Assembly (NCBI GenBank): GCA_905233725.1
Contig: CAJOEM010000027.1
Location: 1-33,064, forward strand
DNA length: 33,064 bases
Direction of reading: 5' to 3'
DNA from: an uncultured Synergistales bacterium
GTDB taxonomy: Bacteria > Synergistota > Synergistia > Synergistales > Aminobacteriaceae
Shown: piece after piece, positions 8,312 through 17,610 of the stretch
Position numbering within the stretch: position 1 is the first letter of the stretch
How the letters are laid out: the number at the start of each line of letters is the position of its first letter
The notes under the pieces: generated by a model
Seen by the model: only the letters and a program-made list of their open reading frames with translations
Databases searched by the model: none
What the model was told of the DNA's origin: nothing
Program-made: the position numbers and the translations under genes

Positions 8312-10041
8312 ATGAGAAAATTATGCGTAGTTTTTTTAGCGGCTGCGTTGGTCGTGTGCGCTGTATCGGCGGCGTTGGCGACTGATTACGGCTATGCTTT
8401 GGTTGCGGTCGGTGAGGGAAATTATATCGAAGAACCTGAACTTCACGAAAATTATGATGATGCTGTTGCGGGATACGCTGGTCATAATTATTTCGCGAAG
8501 TATCGAGTTCCTGATGTTGGACTTTATATTTACGACGTATCCAAAGTAGAAGACGCGTTGGGGGGGGTATAGACCTAGACACTCTTGTTGATGCCGGCGC
8601 AAGGCAGATAGATTCTGGTTCTTACTCTGTTTCATGGGATCTCGTATCCGATAGAACTTCTCTACGTATCACAGAAATTACTTCTGACGCATCAAACGAT
8701 ATTCTTGTTGTTTCAGGCGTACTTCCTGAGTCAGAATCCGAATACGAGTATGATTTGTATTTCGTAGCTAAGGCTATTAATATCACGGATTCTACGTTTA
8801 ATCAAATTTTCAGCAGTGTGACTGAAGTTTCGACGGATTTTGGAGTTGAAGCGAACGCTTTGGCGATACAAGTTGAAGTAGACGAGCATGATAAATCTAC
8901 AGAAGCAGATCTACAGAAATATATAGATTCGTACAACGCAGCTACAATCGGGAAAGTCGCGAAAGATTACTCGGTGTTAGTGACGGTCAGTGCTGATTAC
9001 GATTCTATATTAGGTGGCTATGGCGTATATATCGAATCCGATGACGATTACATGATAAGCGTTCCTGAATGGCTCACGTATCAGGTAAATTCAGTTTATG
9101 ACGGCGTAACTGAAGATTTCGAGGGCACAGCTATAACTTCCGTGACTATCAAATTCAACGATAGCTACAACGGCACGCTCAATGATGGCGAAAAAGCTGT
9201 CGTCTGCATTCCGTTCATCAAGGACGACGAGAACAATACTCTCGGGATCAATCTTAAATGGGAAGTCGAATACTCATCAACAAAAGCTGAACCGTTCAAA
9301 CTCGCTGAGCATTCGAAAACTTTCGCGGTCAAAGCCGGTGGTGACAATTCGCTGCAATCTGTGAATTACACCGGAGCAGATCCCGTGGGCTCGGCAAAGT
9401 TCAATCCGGACATTTCCGCCAACGTCAAGATCGAGTACACGCACGCCAACGGAAAACTGAATTTTACAGTTAGTGCACCGTCAACAACTCAAGCCGGTCA
9501 ATACAAAACTACCGCAACATTTACGGACGCAGCTGGGAATTCTGACGCAATCGAAATAACTGTGAACGTCAGCGTTGACAATGGACAGCAGCCAAACACT
9601 CCGCCAACTAGCCAGGATTTGACAATAGCTGGAAATTTTGCAGTCTCAGTTGATGTAGGTTCAAATGCCAGCACAACTCTAACTGTCAACGGGAATTTCA
9701 CTGGCGCATTAACTTGGACAGTCGGAGAAATTTCTGTCGAAGGTCTGAGCGCAACTGCAACGGCTTCGGGAAATAATTCGGCAAAAATCACTATCAATGT
9801 TGCTGATAATGTCGCTTCCGGAACTTACGATGTGCCAATCACTGTAACTGACGGGGCGAATAAATCCGCAAAAGTCACGCTGAGAGTAACTGTCATTCAG
9901 AAAACTACACCGACTCCGACACCAACGAATCCGAACGGAGTTTATCGTAGCAGCGGTGGTGGTGGAAGCTGTAACACAGGATTATTCGGACTTGCATTCG
10001 TGTTAGTGCCGTTAATCCTCGTGAAAAAAATTCGCAACTAA
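8312..10041 (+). CDS. Synerg-CTERM surface protein, frame broken at a G8 tract
   Basis: This is an exported protein of unknown function. The ATG at 8312 has AAGGAG 11 bases upstream and opens a signal peptide (MRKLCVVFLAAALVVCAVSA). The frame stops at 8572, just after eight Gs at 8560-8567. With nine Gs it would continue without a stop to 10041 as a 576-residue protein, through the later frame that is open from at least 8755. The middle is acidic and matches no family I know. Residues from about 330 on look like two beta-rich Ig-type repeats (ATFTDAAGNSDAIEITVNVS and VTDGANKSAKVTLRVTV). A Pro/Thr linker leads to the tail GGGGSCNTGLFGLAF, a hydrophobic helix and KKIRN: the Synerg-CTERM signal. 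It is first of three such genes. Either the sequence has lost a G, or the gene is switched off by slippage. Confidence 0.75.
8560..8567 (+). repeat. Poly-G tract (8 G), frame-breaking
   Basis: Eight consecutive Gs lie at codon 81 or so of the first Synerg-CTERM gene. Eight gives LGGV then stop; seven gives a stop a few codons later; nine opens the full frame. Confidence 0.9.
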
Positions 10042-10071
10042 AGCGCAAAAATCTTTTATGGTGTATTCAAG

Positions 10072-13000
10072 ATGAAAAAGATTATTCTGAGTACATGCAT
10101 AGCTATCGCGATCTCGTGTGTAATTCACGGGGTCGCCTTGGCTGCGTTTTACATAATCGATTCGTTCGAGGATTGGCTGGATTTCCGCGATGTTGCTTCT
10201 TCCCCTGACAAATACTACAAACTCGCAGTTGATCTCGATCTCGTGAATTTGAGTGACGATAACGAAATCGAATTTCGAGGACATTTCAACGGACAGAATC
10301 ACACGATTACGTACTACAATTACGAGAATAAAGTCTTTGCGGCTCTGTTTACTGAGGCAGGAGGCTCTTCTGTGGTTGATACTGAGATCAAAAATCTCAA
10401 CGTTGTCGGGGATTTGAGCGGTGATTGTGTCGGAACAGTTGTGCATTATCTGTACAGTGGCGCCGTGATTGAGAACTGCGGTTTCAACGGTCGAATTGTG
10501 CGTGATGGTCAAACTGACGCATTTGGTGCTGGCGGAATTGTCACTCATATGAGCGGAGGCACAGTCACAAATTGCAGAGTCAGCGCGGATATTTCGGGCG
10601 CGTCATGGGTCGGCGGAATTGTCGGCGAAATGTATTCTGGAACTGTTCAGAATTGCACCGTCTCGCAAAATTCGCAATTACGCAGTGATGGTTACGTCGG
10701 CGGGATCGTTGGGATTGCCAGCGGTAACAATGTAATTTTGTCGGGAAATTCTTGGAATTCGCAATACTCCGAAGTCGGAAATTTTGAAGGTGGAAATTTT
10801 GAAGGCTCACAGGGAATTTCCAGTGACAAAGCTGTATTCGAATGGAACGGTCACGAATATCAGATTTTTGACACGAATGTCACGTGGCAACAGGCGAAAG
10901 CTCACTGTGAATCGCTCGGCGGACACTTGCTGACGATCACAAGCCAATCAGAACAGGACGAGATCATGAATATGCTTCGTGAAGTTAATCCGGGATTTGG
11001 CTATTACTGGATCGGTGCGAGAGTTGATTCCGGCGGCATGATCGAGTGGGTCACAGATGAAGTTTTCGAGAAGCAGTTCCGGAATTTCGCGGAGAATCAC
11101 CCGAACGGTTCTGGGAATTATTTGCAGATTTTGGCTGCTTCGGGGAAATGGATAGCTACGGATAATTTGGCTTCGACGCTCGAACACGGATTCATTTGCG
11201 AATGGGACACTGATCAGAACGATGCTGAAGAAGCTCCCGTGTCTGATGCGTTTCAAGATTGGCTCGAACATCGCGATGAATTGGACGAGAGCAAATCAAC
11301 CGGAGCAATTCCGTCTCCCAATGACATGTCGCATTTGTCGAGTAATCCGCCTAAAACCGAAGTTTCAAGCGATCTGCCGAGATTTTACAGGAACGAGAAA
11401 TTGCCGCCAGTTCGTAATCAGGGAGATTTCTTGACTTGTTGGGCATTCGCTGCGATTGGCGCAATGGAAGCTGATTACATGAAGCAGAACTTGACGATTG
11501 CTGGAGCTGAACCGGATTTCTCTGAGCTGCATTTGGCGTGGTTTGCGTACAAAGATGTAAGTTCGGACAATTTCGTGAATGCTAAGAAAGATATCCTGAT
11601 GCTTCAGGGGAATGTTGACACTGCTGAATCATTCCTGAGCAAATTCCGAAATACCGTAAACGAATCAGCAATGCAATACTCAATCGCAGGAACTGATACG
11701 AACGGTGCGGATTCGAAAATTGAAAGTTTCCTGGGCGACAGAACTGCGCAAAGTTTCCAAGGGTCACGCGTATTGTTCCATGACACGTTGAAATTTGGTA
11801 ATAAATACTTGGGCGATGAGAATATCAATCTCGTTAAACAAGCTATAATCGATCACGGAGCAGTATTTTGCATATTCCGCTGGAATCCCGACGGTGTATG
11901 CTACAACGATAGCCAAGACGCATTCTATACTGATGAAAGTTCGCGTTATGGACATGCTGTATTACTCGTGGGCTGGAACGATGATTACCCGCGTGAAAAT
12001 TTCAATCCGCTGAAGCAACCGTCTAAGAATGGCGCGTGGCTTGTGCGAAATTCTGAGGGTGTGAACAAAAATGACAACGGTTATTTCTGGATGTCATACG
12101 AACAAGCTACGGTAAATGAAAGCGGAATAGAAGACATCACGGCGTTCATTGTGAGCGAAGACACTCGGGAATACGACACGATCGTCACGAACTATCACGA
12201 CGAGAACGGCAAGACCAAGCATATCAGCACGACATGGTCATCGAATATTTTCAAGTCATCACGAAACGAAAGTCTGGTGCGAATTGGCTTCCACACGACG
12301 GATAACAACACACAGTACAAGATTTTCGTGAATAACTTCGGCAAGATTCGACCGACTGATCCTGGACATGCTGAGAATGCGATTTTGACGGGCGAAATTC
12401 CGAACGCAGGTTATCACACGCTGGATTTGCCTGAGACAGTGAACTTGTATTCCGGGGATTATTACGCGGTTATTATCCAGTCTACGCTGAACTCTGAGTA
12501 CGAGTTCCCGACGGGAGTTGAAGCTAGTATCAGCAATTACGTTCGCGCATCTGTCAATCAGGGAGAGAGTTTCTTCGCTGTTGGCGAGCCTGTGCCGTCA
12601 GTCTGGTACGATGGAACTGAGATCAACGGCGGACCGTATAATGCGACGATCAAAGCTTTCACTCTTGAGAGATTCTCGAATGAAACCGCGCCTGAAATCA
12701 CGAGCGAGAAATTGCCCGACGCAACTGTCGGTATAGCCTACAATTACACGCTCACAGCTTCAGGCACAGCACCGATCGAATGGCGCAGCGGAAATATTCC
12801 GGACGGCTTATCGCTCACACAGGGCGGCATATTGTCAGGAACTCCCAGTGAAGCCGGAGAGTACGAGATTAATTTCACGGTTTTGAATAACGTAGATCAA
12901 TCCGGCAAGACTTTCACGCTGAAAATCGCAGGTGCAAGCACGAATAATTCCATAAGCAACGGCGGTGGCGGCGGTTCGACTTGTAATTCCGGGAATTTGG

Positions 13001-13077
13001 GATTGGCTTTTGCAATTTTACTCGCAGTATTTACACGCTTCAAATCAAATCTATCAAAAGGAGTTGACATTTCATGA
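10072..13077 (+). CDS. Secreted papain-like peptidase with GLUG, C-type lectin, Ig-like and Synerg-CTERM modules
   Basis: This is a predicted surface cysteine peptidase of 1001 residues. In order: signal peptide (1 to about 24); GLUG-type beta-repeats (about 100-230, with GGIVTHMSGGTVTNC and GGIVGEMYSGTVQNC); a C-type lectin domain (about 254-378, with WQQAKAHCESLGGHLLTI, YYWIGA and the final FICEW); a C1A peptidase domain (about 430-690); a lectin-like beta domain of the kind that often follows bacterial C1 peptidases (about 703-865); one He_PIG Ig-like repeat (about 873-955); and the tail GGGGGSTCNSGNLGLAF with a helix and basic residues. The catalytic set is intact: Gln450 and Cys456 in RNQGDFLTCWAF, His628 in YGHAVLLVGW, and Asn660 in WLVRNSEG. 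The motif F-x-DWL-x-x-RD appears both near residue 31 and before the peptidase. The start has no strong ribosome site and the stop overlaps the next ATG. Confidence 0.85.
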   Translation: MKKIILSTCIAIAISCVIHGVALAAFYIIDSFEDWLDFRDVASSPDKYYKLAVDLDLVNLSDDNEIEFRGHFNGQNHTITYYNYENKVFAALFTEAGGSSVVDTEIKNLNVVGDLSGDCVGTVVHYLYSGAVIENCGFNGRIVRDGQTDAFGAGGIVTHMSGGTVTNCRVSADISGASWVGGIVGEMYSGTVQNCTVSQNSQLRSDGYVGGIVGIASGNNVILSGNSWNSQYSEVGNFEGGNFEGSQGISSDKAVFEWNGHEYQIFDTNVTWQQAKAHCESLGGHLLTITSQSEQDEIMNMLREVNPGFGYYWIGARVDSGGMIEWVTDEVFEKQFRNFAENHPNGSGNYLQILAASGKWIATDNLASTLEHGFICEWDTDQNDAEEAPVSDAFQDWLEHRDELDESKSTGAIPSPNDMSHLSSNPPKTEVSSDLPRFYRNEKLPPVRNQGDFLTCWAFAAIGAMEADYMKQNLTIAGAEPDFSELHLAWFAYKDVSSDNFVNAKKDILMLQGNVDTAESFLSKFRNTVNESAMQYSIAGTDTNGADSKIESFLGDRTAQSFQGSRVLFHDTLKFGNKYLGDENINLVKQAIIDHGAVFCIFRWNPDGVCYNDSQDAFYTDESSRYGHAVLLVGWNDDYPRENFNPLKQPSKNGAWLVRNSEGVNKNDNGYFWMSYEQATVNESGIEDITAFIVSEDTREYDTIVTNYHDENGKTKHISTTWSSNIFKSSRNESLVRIGFHTTDNNTQYKIFVNNFGKIRPTDPGHAENAILTGEIPNAGYHTLDLPETVNLYSGDYYAVIIQSTLNSEYEFPTGVEASISNYVRASVNQGESFFAVGEPVPSVWYDGTEINGGPYNATIKAFTLERFSNETAPEITSEKLPDATVGIAYNYTLTASGTAPIEWRSGNIPDGLSLTQGGILSGTPSEAGEYEINFTVLNNVDQSGKTFTLKIAGASTNNSISNGGGGGSTCNSGNLGLAFAILLAVFTRFKSNLSKGVDIS
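10777..10806 (+). repeat. 15-base tandem duplication inside the peptidase gene
   Basis: The unit GGAAATTTTGAAGGT is followed directly by GGAAATTTTGAAGGC, encoding GNFEGGNFEG between the GLUG region and the lectin domain. Reading frame is kept. Confidence 0.7.
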
Positions 13078-15881
13078 AACACAGAAAATTTACAAGTATT
13101 ATCGCACTCGCAGCGATATTATTATCATTGGGAGCAGGAGCAGTTATTTCCGAGGCATCATCTGGCAAATACAACGCGTCAGATTACCAAGGATACCCGT
13201 ACTCGAATTATGCCGGAAATTGCTTCATGTTCGCACGACAAGTCAAGATCAACGAGGGCAAAGGATATTTCAACACGTACACGAGCGATTACCGGAGATT
13301 TTCCTCGTATAATGGCGGCACACTCATTGCTCAGCACTTGAACGATGTCAGTGGCACACCGTCAGAAAGTGATATTCGAAACGCGTTTTCAAAAGCAAAA
13401 GTCGGTGACGTCGTCCAGATGTATTGGCAATGGTCAAGCGCAAGTCAGCACACTGCGATAATCTCGGAACTTGGCAGCGATTACGTAGAATTTCTCGAGT
13501 CGAATAATCCCAGAGGCAAAATCGCGAATAATCGCTATTCATTCGGATCGAGCGCAAACGGAAATTACGGGGCTTTGCAGACACTTTATTCCAGACCGGG
13601 AAGTCGTGGAGGGTTTTCAATTTACAGATTCGGTTCAGATCCTGTCGAGATTACCAAAGTTCCGGACGGTCACGGTGGCGTCGTAGGTAAGAGTTACTCA
13701 TTCCAATGCGAAGCAACGGGTAATCCGAGTTCGTGGAGCTTAGCAGATGGAGTTATCCCGTCAAATTATAGGAATTTTGCGAACGCCACCAATAGACCTC
13801 CTTCTGGATTATCGATCAATTCTTCGGGATTAATTTCTGGAACGATTACCGAGTCTTCAACGCGAAGAGATACGTTCAATACCATGAATTATTTCTTCAA
13901 AGTCAGAGCTGATGATTCAGAAAAGCAGGTCTGGTTGTCCGTATTTGAGCCACCGGTGATTAAGACGGCAAGTTCACTAAAAAACGGCAGAGTCGGTACA
14001 TCGTACAGTCAGGAACTCACAGCTGATGGCACGGAATGGACAATGCAATGGAGACGCATACGCAATTCGTTGCCATCCGGTCTGAAGTTGACAGCTAACG
14101 CCAATTCTCGAACTGCAAAGATTGAAGGCACACCCACAAAAGCTGGATATTACGCATTTACGCTCGAATGTCGTAACGGGGTCGGCAATTTCGAGACAGC
14201 TGTAACACGAACATTCAGCATCAATGTTAGTGGAACTGACCCATGGGTTGATCCTAACCTCAAGACAATATACAGTTACTATGATGGGAAAGTTGGCGAA
14301 TATTACAGTGACTATGTGAAGGTTCCTAACTCAAATTTCGACGATGTAACATTATCTGGAAATTATCCTCCCGATTCTGAATTGAAACTCTTTCTTTCTG
14401 GAAAGTACATCTATTTCAGGGGGACACCATCACAGGCGAAAACGTATAATTTCACGATCACTACGTACAGAAACGATGGCGGCTATTACAACAACACGAA
14501 TCATTCTATCACTATCAAGCCGTCAACATCATCGCGTCCGTTTGCTGACTCAAGCATGAAAGCGTATTACTTTTTCTACAATGGCACACTCGGCAAATCC
14601 TACAGCGATTGGGTATTCGTTACAGGTGGCTCTGTTCCGATCACTCCATCGCGCGTCTCGGGAACTCTGCCTGCAGGATTGACGCTGAGACAATCAGGGC
14701 GAACAACATTCTTGGACGGCGTTCCTAAGAGAACTGGAACATTCACGTTCACGCTGCGATTCTTGGGAGCTCATAACGGTTACGTCGAGAAGCGCTTCAC
14801 CATGACGATCGCTGATAATCCGTCGTATCGAGCTGGTGCTCCGAGTGGTAGCACGACTGCCAAACCGAAATTCTCGTCGAAAACTCTGCCTGATGCGTCT
14901 GTCGGAACTGAATACGAAGCAACGCTCGAAGCTTACGGAACTACCCCGATGAAATTCTTGGCTGCGGAAGCTTTACCTGATGGCTTCCATCTCGACGAGG
15001 ACACCGGCGTGTTAAGCGGAATCCCAACGAAAACCGGCAAATTGAGCTTCAAGATCACGATTGAAAACGAAATCGGCTCCGTTACGAAAACTCTCAAGCT
15101 CAAAGTTGTTCCTCAAGCTCCGAAGATTCTCACGACAAGTCTTCCTGATGGCTACGTGAAAGTTCCGTACGAATTTATGCTGGATATTTCCGGATCAGAT
15201 CTCAAGCTCAAGAAGATCGGCTCGCTGCCGTCGGGTCTCAAATTCGACAAGAAAACCGGCGTAATCTCAGGAACTCCGAAAAAAGCTGGTACGTATGAGT
15301 TCTCGATTCAGGCGAAGAACAAAACTGACATCGATGTCGTTACGTTCAAGCTCACGATTAAGAACGACGATTCGGACTCGGATACCAAACAGACTCAGAG
15401 CAGTTCGGCATTAAGTCTTGCTGCTGCAAATCCCGAAACGACCAGCAATAACGGACACGCTGCAATTTACACGGGATTATACTTGCTCAGCGGCGACGAG
15501 AAATTAACGGGCGCAATCGCGATAGATTCTAACTCACCTGCAACTTTCGAGATCGCTCAATGGGTTGACGCTTTCGGGCGCAATGTCGAAGTCTCGGACG
15601 TGGAAATCCTGCTGAATGACGAAGCTCTTGATGAAATAGAAATCTCTGATGAAAACACGTTCACGCTTTCACAAGACATGCTTCAGGAAGAGTTCACGTT
15701 ACAAGCTGCGGCAAAATCCGGTGAAGATGCTCTCAAAACTTCCGAACTTTTCATCACGGCGAATGATCAGGCTCAAGATCAAGCTCATGATTCAGGAAAT
15801 TCGTCCGGAGGCTGTAATGCGAGTTACGCAGGAATGATTACTCTAGCGTTATGTGCGTATTTCGCGCTTAAAAAGAACTAG
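13074..15881 (+). CDS. Secreted CHAP/NlpC-like protein with six Ig-like repeats and Synerg-CTERM
   Basis: This 935-residue exported protein has a signal peptide ending near ISEASS (about residue 29). The N-terminal domain resembles CHAP/NlpC-type cysteine hydrolases: Cys50 in YAGNCFMFARQ, His126 in SSASQHTAIISEL and Asn144 in LESNNP could form the active site, which would suit a peptidoglycan amidase or peptidase, but the match is by motif only. Six He_PIG-type Ig-like repeats follow (from about 195 to 760), the last two clearest (LPDGFHLDEDTGVLSGIPTK and LPSGLKFDKKTGVISGTPKK). Then come an unassigned beta-rich segment and the tail SSGGCNASYAGMITLAL with a terminal KKN. Its ATG overlaps the peptidase stop (ATGA), so the two are translationally coupled and probably made in fixed ratio. 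A terminator follows. Confidence 0.8.
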   Translation: MKHRKFTSIIALAAILLSLGAGAVISEASSGKYNASDYQGYPYSNYAGNCFMFARQVKINEGKGYFNTYTSDYRRFSSYNGGTLIAQHLNDVSGTPSESDIRNAFSKAKVGDVVQMYWQWSSASQHTAIISELGSDYVEFLESNNPRGKIANNRYSFGSSANGNYGALQTLYSRPGSRGGFSIYRFGSDPVEITKVPDGHGGVVGKSYSFQCEATGNPSSWSLADGVIPSNYRNFANATNRPPSGLSINSSGLISGTITESSTRRDTFNTMNYFFKVRADDSEKQVWLSVFEPPVIKTASSLKNGRVGTSYSQELTADGTEWTMQWRRIRNSLPSGLKLTANANSRTAKIEGTPTKAGYYAFTLECRNGVGNFETAVTRTFSINVSGTDPWVDPNLKTIYSYYDGKVGEYYSDYVKVPNSNFDDVTLSGNYPPDSELKLFLSGKYIYFRGTPSQAKTYNFTITTYRNDGGYYNNTNHSITIKPSTSSRPFADSSMKAYYFFYNGTLGKSYSDWVFVTGGSVPITPSRVSGTLPAGLTLRQSGRTTFLDGVPKRTGTFTFTLRFLGAHNGYVEKRFTMTIADNPSYRAGAPSGSTTAKPKFSSKTLPDASVGTEYEATLEAYGTTPMKFLAAEALPDGFHLDEDTGVLSGIPTKTGKLSFKITIENEIGSVTKTLKLKVVPQAPKILTTSLPDGYVKVPYEFMLDISGSDLKLKKIGSLPSGLKFDKKTGVISGTPKKAGTYEFSIQAKNKTDIDVVTFKLTIKNDDSDSDTKQTQSSSALSLAAANPETTSNNGHAAIYTGLYLLSGDEKLTGAIAIDSNSPATFEIAQWVDAFGRNVEVSDVEILLNDEALDEIEISDENTFTLSQDMLQEEFTLQAAAKSGEDALKTSELFITANDQAQDQAHDSGNSSGGCNASYAGMITLALCAYFALKKN

Positions 15882-15894
15882 AATATACACAAAA

Positions 15895-15927
15895 CCCACG
15901 TTCATTCACGAGCGTGGGCATTTTTTT
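15895..15927. terminator. Bidirectional terminator
   Basis: CCCACGTTC and GAGCGTGGG form a 9-pair stem with one G-T pair and a six-base loop, followed by CATTTTTTT on the plus strand. On the minus strand the stem is followed by TTTTG, so it can also stop the convergent UPF0210 gene, whose stop codon is at 15936. Confidence 0.85.
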
Positions 15928-15935
15928 CTGATTCG

Positions 15936-17270
15936 CTAATTTCTTAGGCTGTGAATCGGTGCAGGGATTCTTCCGCCGCGTTCGATAAATTTCTTGCAGC
16001 TCACGTTATTCACGCGCATCACCGGAGCAGAACCGAGTAAGCCGCCAAACTCGACCGTATCACCAGCAGATTTTCCCGGAGCAGCGATTAGTCTCACGGC
16101 AGTAGTCTTGTTGTTAATCACGCCGATTGCAGCTTCATCAGCGATTATTGCCGCGATAGTCTCAGGACTCGTTTCACCCGGCACAGCTATCATGTCAAGT
16201 CCAACTGAACACACGCATGTCATAGCCTCAAGCTTCTCGATATTTAACACGCCTTTGCGAACGGATTCGATCATGCCTTCGTCCTCGCTCACAGGGATAA
16301 AAGCTCCGGATAATCCGCCAACGTGTCCAGATGCCATAACACCGCCCTTTTTCACCGCATCGTTTAATAACGCAAGAGCTGCTGTTGTGCCATGAGTTCC
16401 GCAAGTTTCGAGCCCCATTTCCTCCAGGATTCTCGCAACACTGTCGCCGACTGCCGGAGTAGGAGCAAGTGACAAATCAACAACTCCGAACGGAACGCGC
16501 AATTTTTCCGACGCGACCTGAGCCACGAGTTGACCCATTCGCGTAATTCTGAACGCCGTACGTTTAACAGTTTCAGCTACAATATCAAAGCTCTTGCCCT
16601 TGACTTCCTGCAATGCTTTATACACAACACCGGGTCCTGATACTCCGACGTTAATCACGCATTCAGGTTCGCCTGCACCGTGAAACGCTCCTGCCATAAA
16701 CGGGTTATCTTCAACAGCGTTCGAAAAAATCACAAGTTTCGCAGCAGATTCTCCGGTTTGCTTTACGATACGTCCCATCAGAGCTACGGCATCCATGTTG
16801 ATTCCGGCTTTTGTCGTAGCAACGTTCACGCTCGAACACACGAGTTCAGTTTGTGATAGCGTCTCAGGAATCGCGTTTATCAAGCGCAAATCTGAATCCG
16901 TGAAGCCTTTGTGAACAAGTGCCGAGAATCCTCCGATGAAATTCACGCCGCAATTTTTCGCAGCCTTGTCCAGAGCAGTGCCGATGACGCAATAATTTCC
17001 GTCTTCACACGCAGCAGCAACTTGTGCAATCGGTGTCACTGAAATTCGCTTGTTAATTATAGGTATGCCGTATTCGTTCTCGATTTCTGAGCCAACTTTC
17101 ACGAGATTCTCAGCGCGTCTGGATATTTTGTCATATATTTTGCGAGAACAGGCGTCTATATCCGGATCAGCGCAATCATTCAGGGAAATTCCCATTGTAA
17201 TCGTGCGAATGTCCAGATGTTGATGATCGATCATGTCGAGCGTCTGCATTATGTCCGAGATATTCAGCAT
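15936..17270 (-). CDS. UPF0210 / DUF711 (PFL-family) protein
   Basis: This 444-residue cytoplasmic protein of the UPF0210 (DUF711) family has no established reaction. Family-typical blocks include [14 protein letters not shown] near residue 20, [13 protein letters not shown] near 93, the Gly-rich [19 protein letters not shown] near 330, and [20 protein letters not shown] near 365. Length agrees with the family. It follows the ACT-domain gene with 3 bases between, the usual pairing in many bacteria and archaea, where the small protein is thought to sense a ligand for it. No signal peptide or membrane segment is seen. It shares the terminator at 15895-15927 with the convergent surface-protein operon. 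Confidence 0.88.
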   Translation of the reverse strand: MLNISDIMQTLDMIDHQHLDIRTITMGISLNDCADPDIDACSRKIYDKISRRAENLVKVGSEIENEYGIPIINKRISVTPIAQVAAACEDGNYCVIGTALDKAAKNCGVNFIGGFSALVHKGFTDSDLRLINAIPETLSQTELVCSSVNVATTKAGINMDAVALMGRIVKQTGESAAKLVIFSNAVEDNPFMAGAFHGAGEPECVINVGVSGPGVVYKALQEVKGKSFDIVAETVKRTAFRITRMGQLVAQVASEKLRVPFGVVDLSLAPTPAVGDSVARILEEMGLETCGTHGTTAALALLNDAVKKGGVMASGHVGGLSGAFIPVSEDEGMIESVRKGVLNIEKLEAMTCVCSVGLDMIAVPGETSPETIAAIIADEAAIGVINNKTTAVRLIAAPGKSAGDTVEFGGLLGSAPVMRVNNVSCKKFIERGGRIPAPIHSLRN

Positions 17271-17273
17271 GAC

Positions 17274-17543
17274 TTACACCCTGTGCATTGCGTCAAAAAT
17301 GTCCGCGCGTTGAATATGTATCACGAGACTTTCGTTCTCACCGCGTTGAATTAAAGCAGATTTGATCTCGTCGAAGTTATGACTCGAAGTCGAAGTATCA
17401 ACTAGAAGCGTCATTGTGAAAATTCCCTGCATAACAGTCTGGTTTATGTCGAGAATATTCACGTCCATCGATGCCAGCAGCGTGCAAACACTCGCGATTA
17501 TTCCGACACGGTCAGCAGCCGTAACGGTCATGATAGCTTTCAT
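17274..17543 (-). CDS. ACT-domain protein, UPF0237 family
   Basis: This 89-residue protein is a single ACT domain, a small-molecule (often amino acid) binding fold. The N-terminal MKAIMTVTAADRVGIIASV has the Asp-Arg-x-Gly-Ile turn of ACT ligand sites, and MDVNILDINQTVMQGIF is the helix and strand that follow. Length and sequence fit UPF0237, the regular partner of UPF0210 genes. It lies 3 bases upstream of its partner, so the two are co-transcribed, probably from the extended -10 at 17602-17610. What it binds is unknown. Confidence 0.88.
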   Translation of the reverse strand: MKAIMTVTAADRVGIIASVCTLLASMDVNILDINQTVMQGIFTMTLLVDTSTSSHNFDEIKSALIQRGENESLVIHIQRADIFDAMHRV

Positions 17544-17601
17544 GCTAAAAATACCAACTCTCTTTCAAGATTCAAGACAAGATTTGTGAAATTACCTGCG
17601 A

Positions 17602-17610
17602 ATTATAACA
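17602..17610 (-). promoter_or_regulatory. Extended -10 promoter for the ACT/UPF0210 pair
   Basis: TGTTATAAT on the minus strand (TG-n-TATAAT) overlaps the stop codon of the upstream ABC ATPase gene and lies about 58 bases before the ACT start. No good -35 at 17 bases was found. Confidence 0.5.

Noticed and set aside
8310-8635. Minus-strand open frames opposite the first Synerg-CTERM gene
   Set aside because: Their composition is that of reversed codons of the plus-strand gene; there is no ribosome site or recognisable domain.
15936-17543. Glycyl-radical enzyme from the name PFL family
   Set aside because: No glycyl-radical motif or activase gene is present; the family name does not imply that chemistry.
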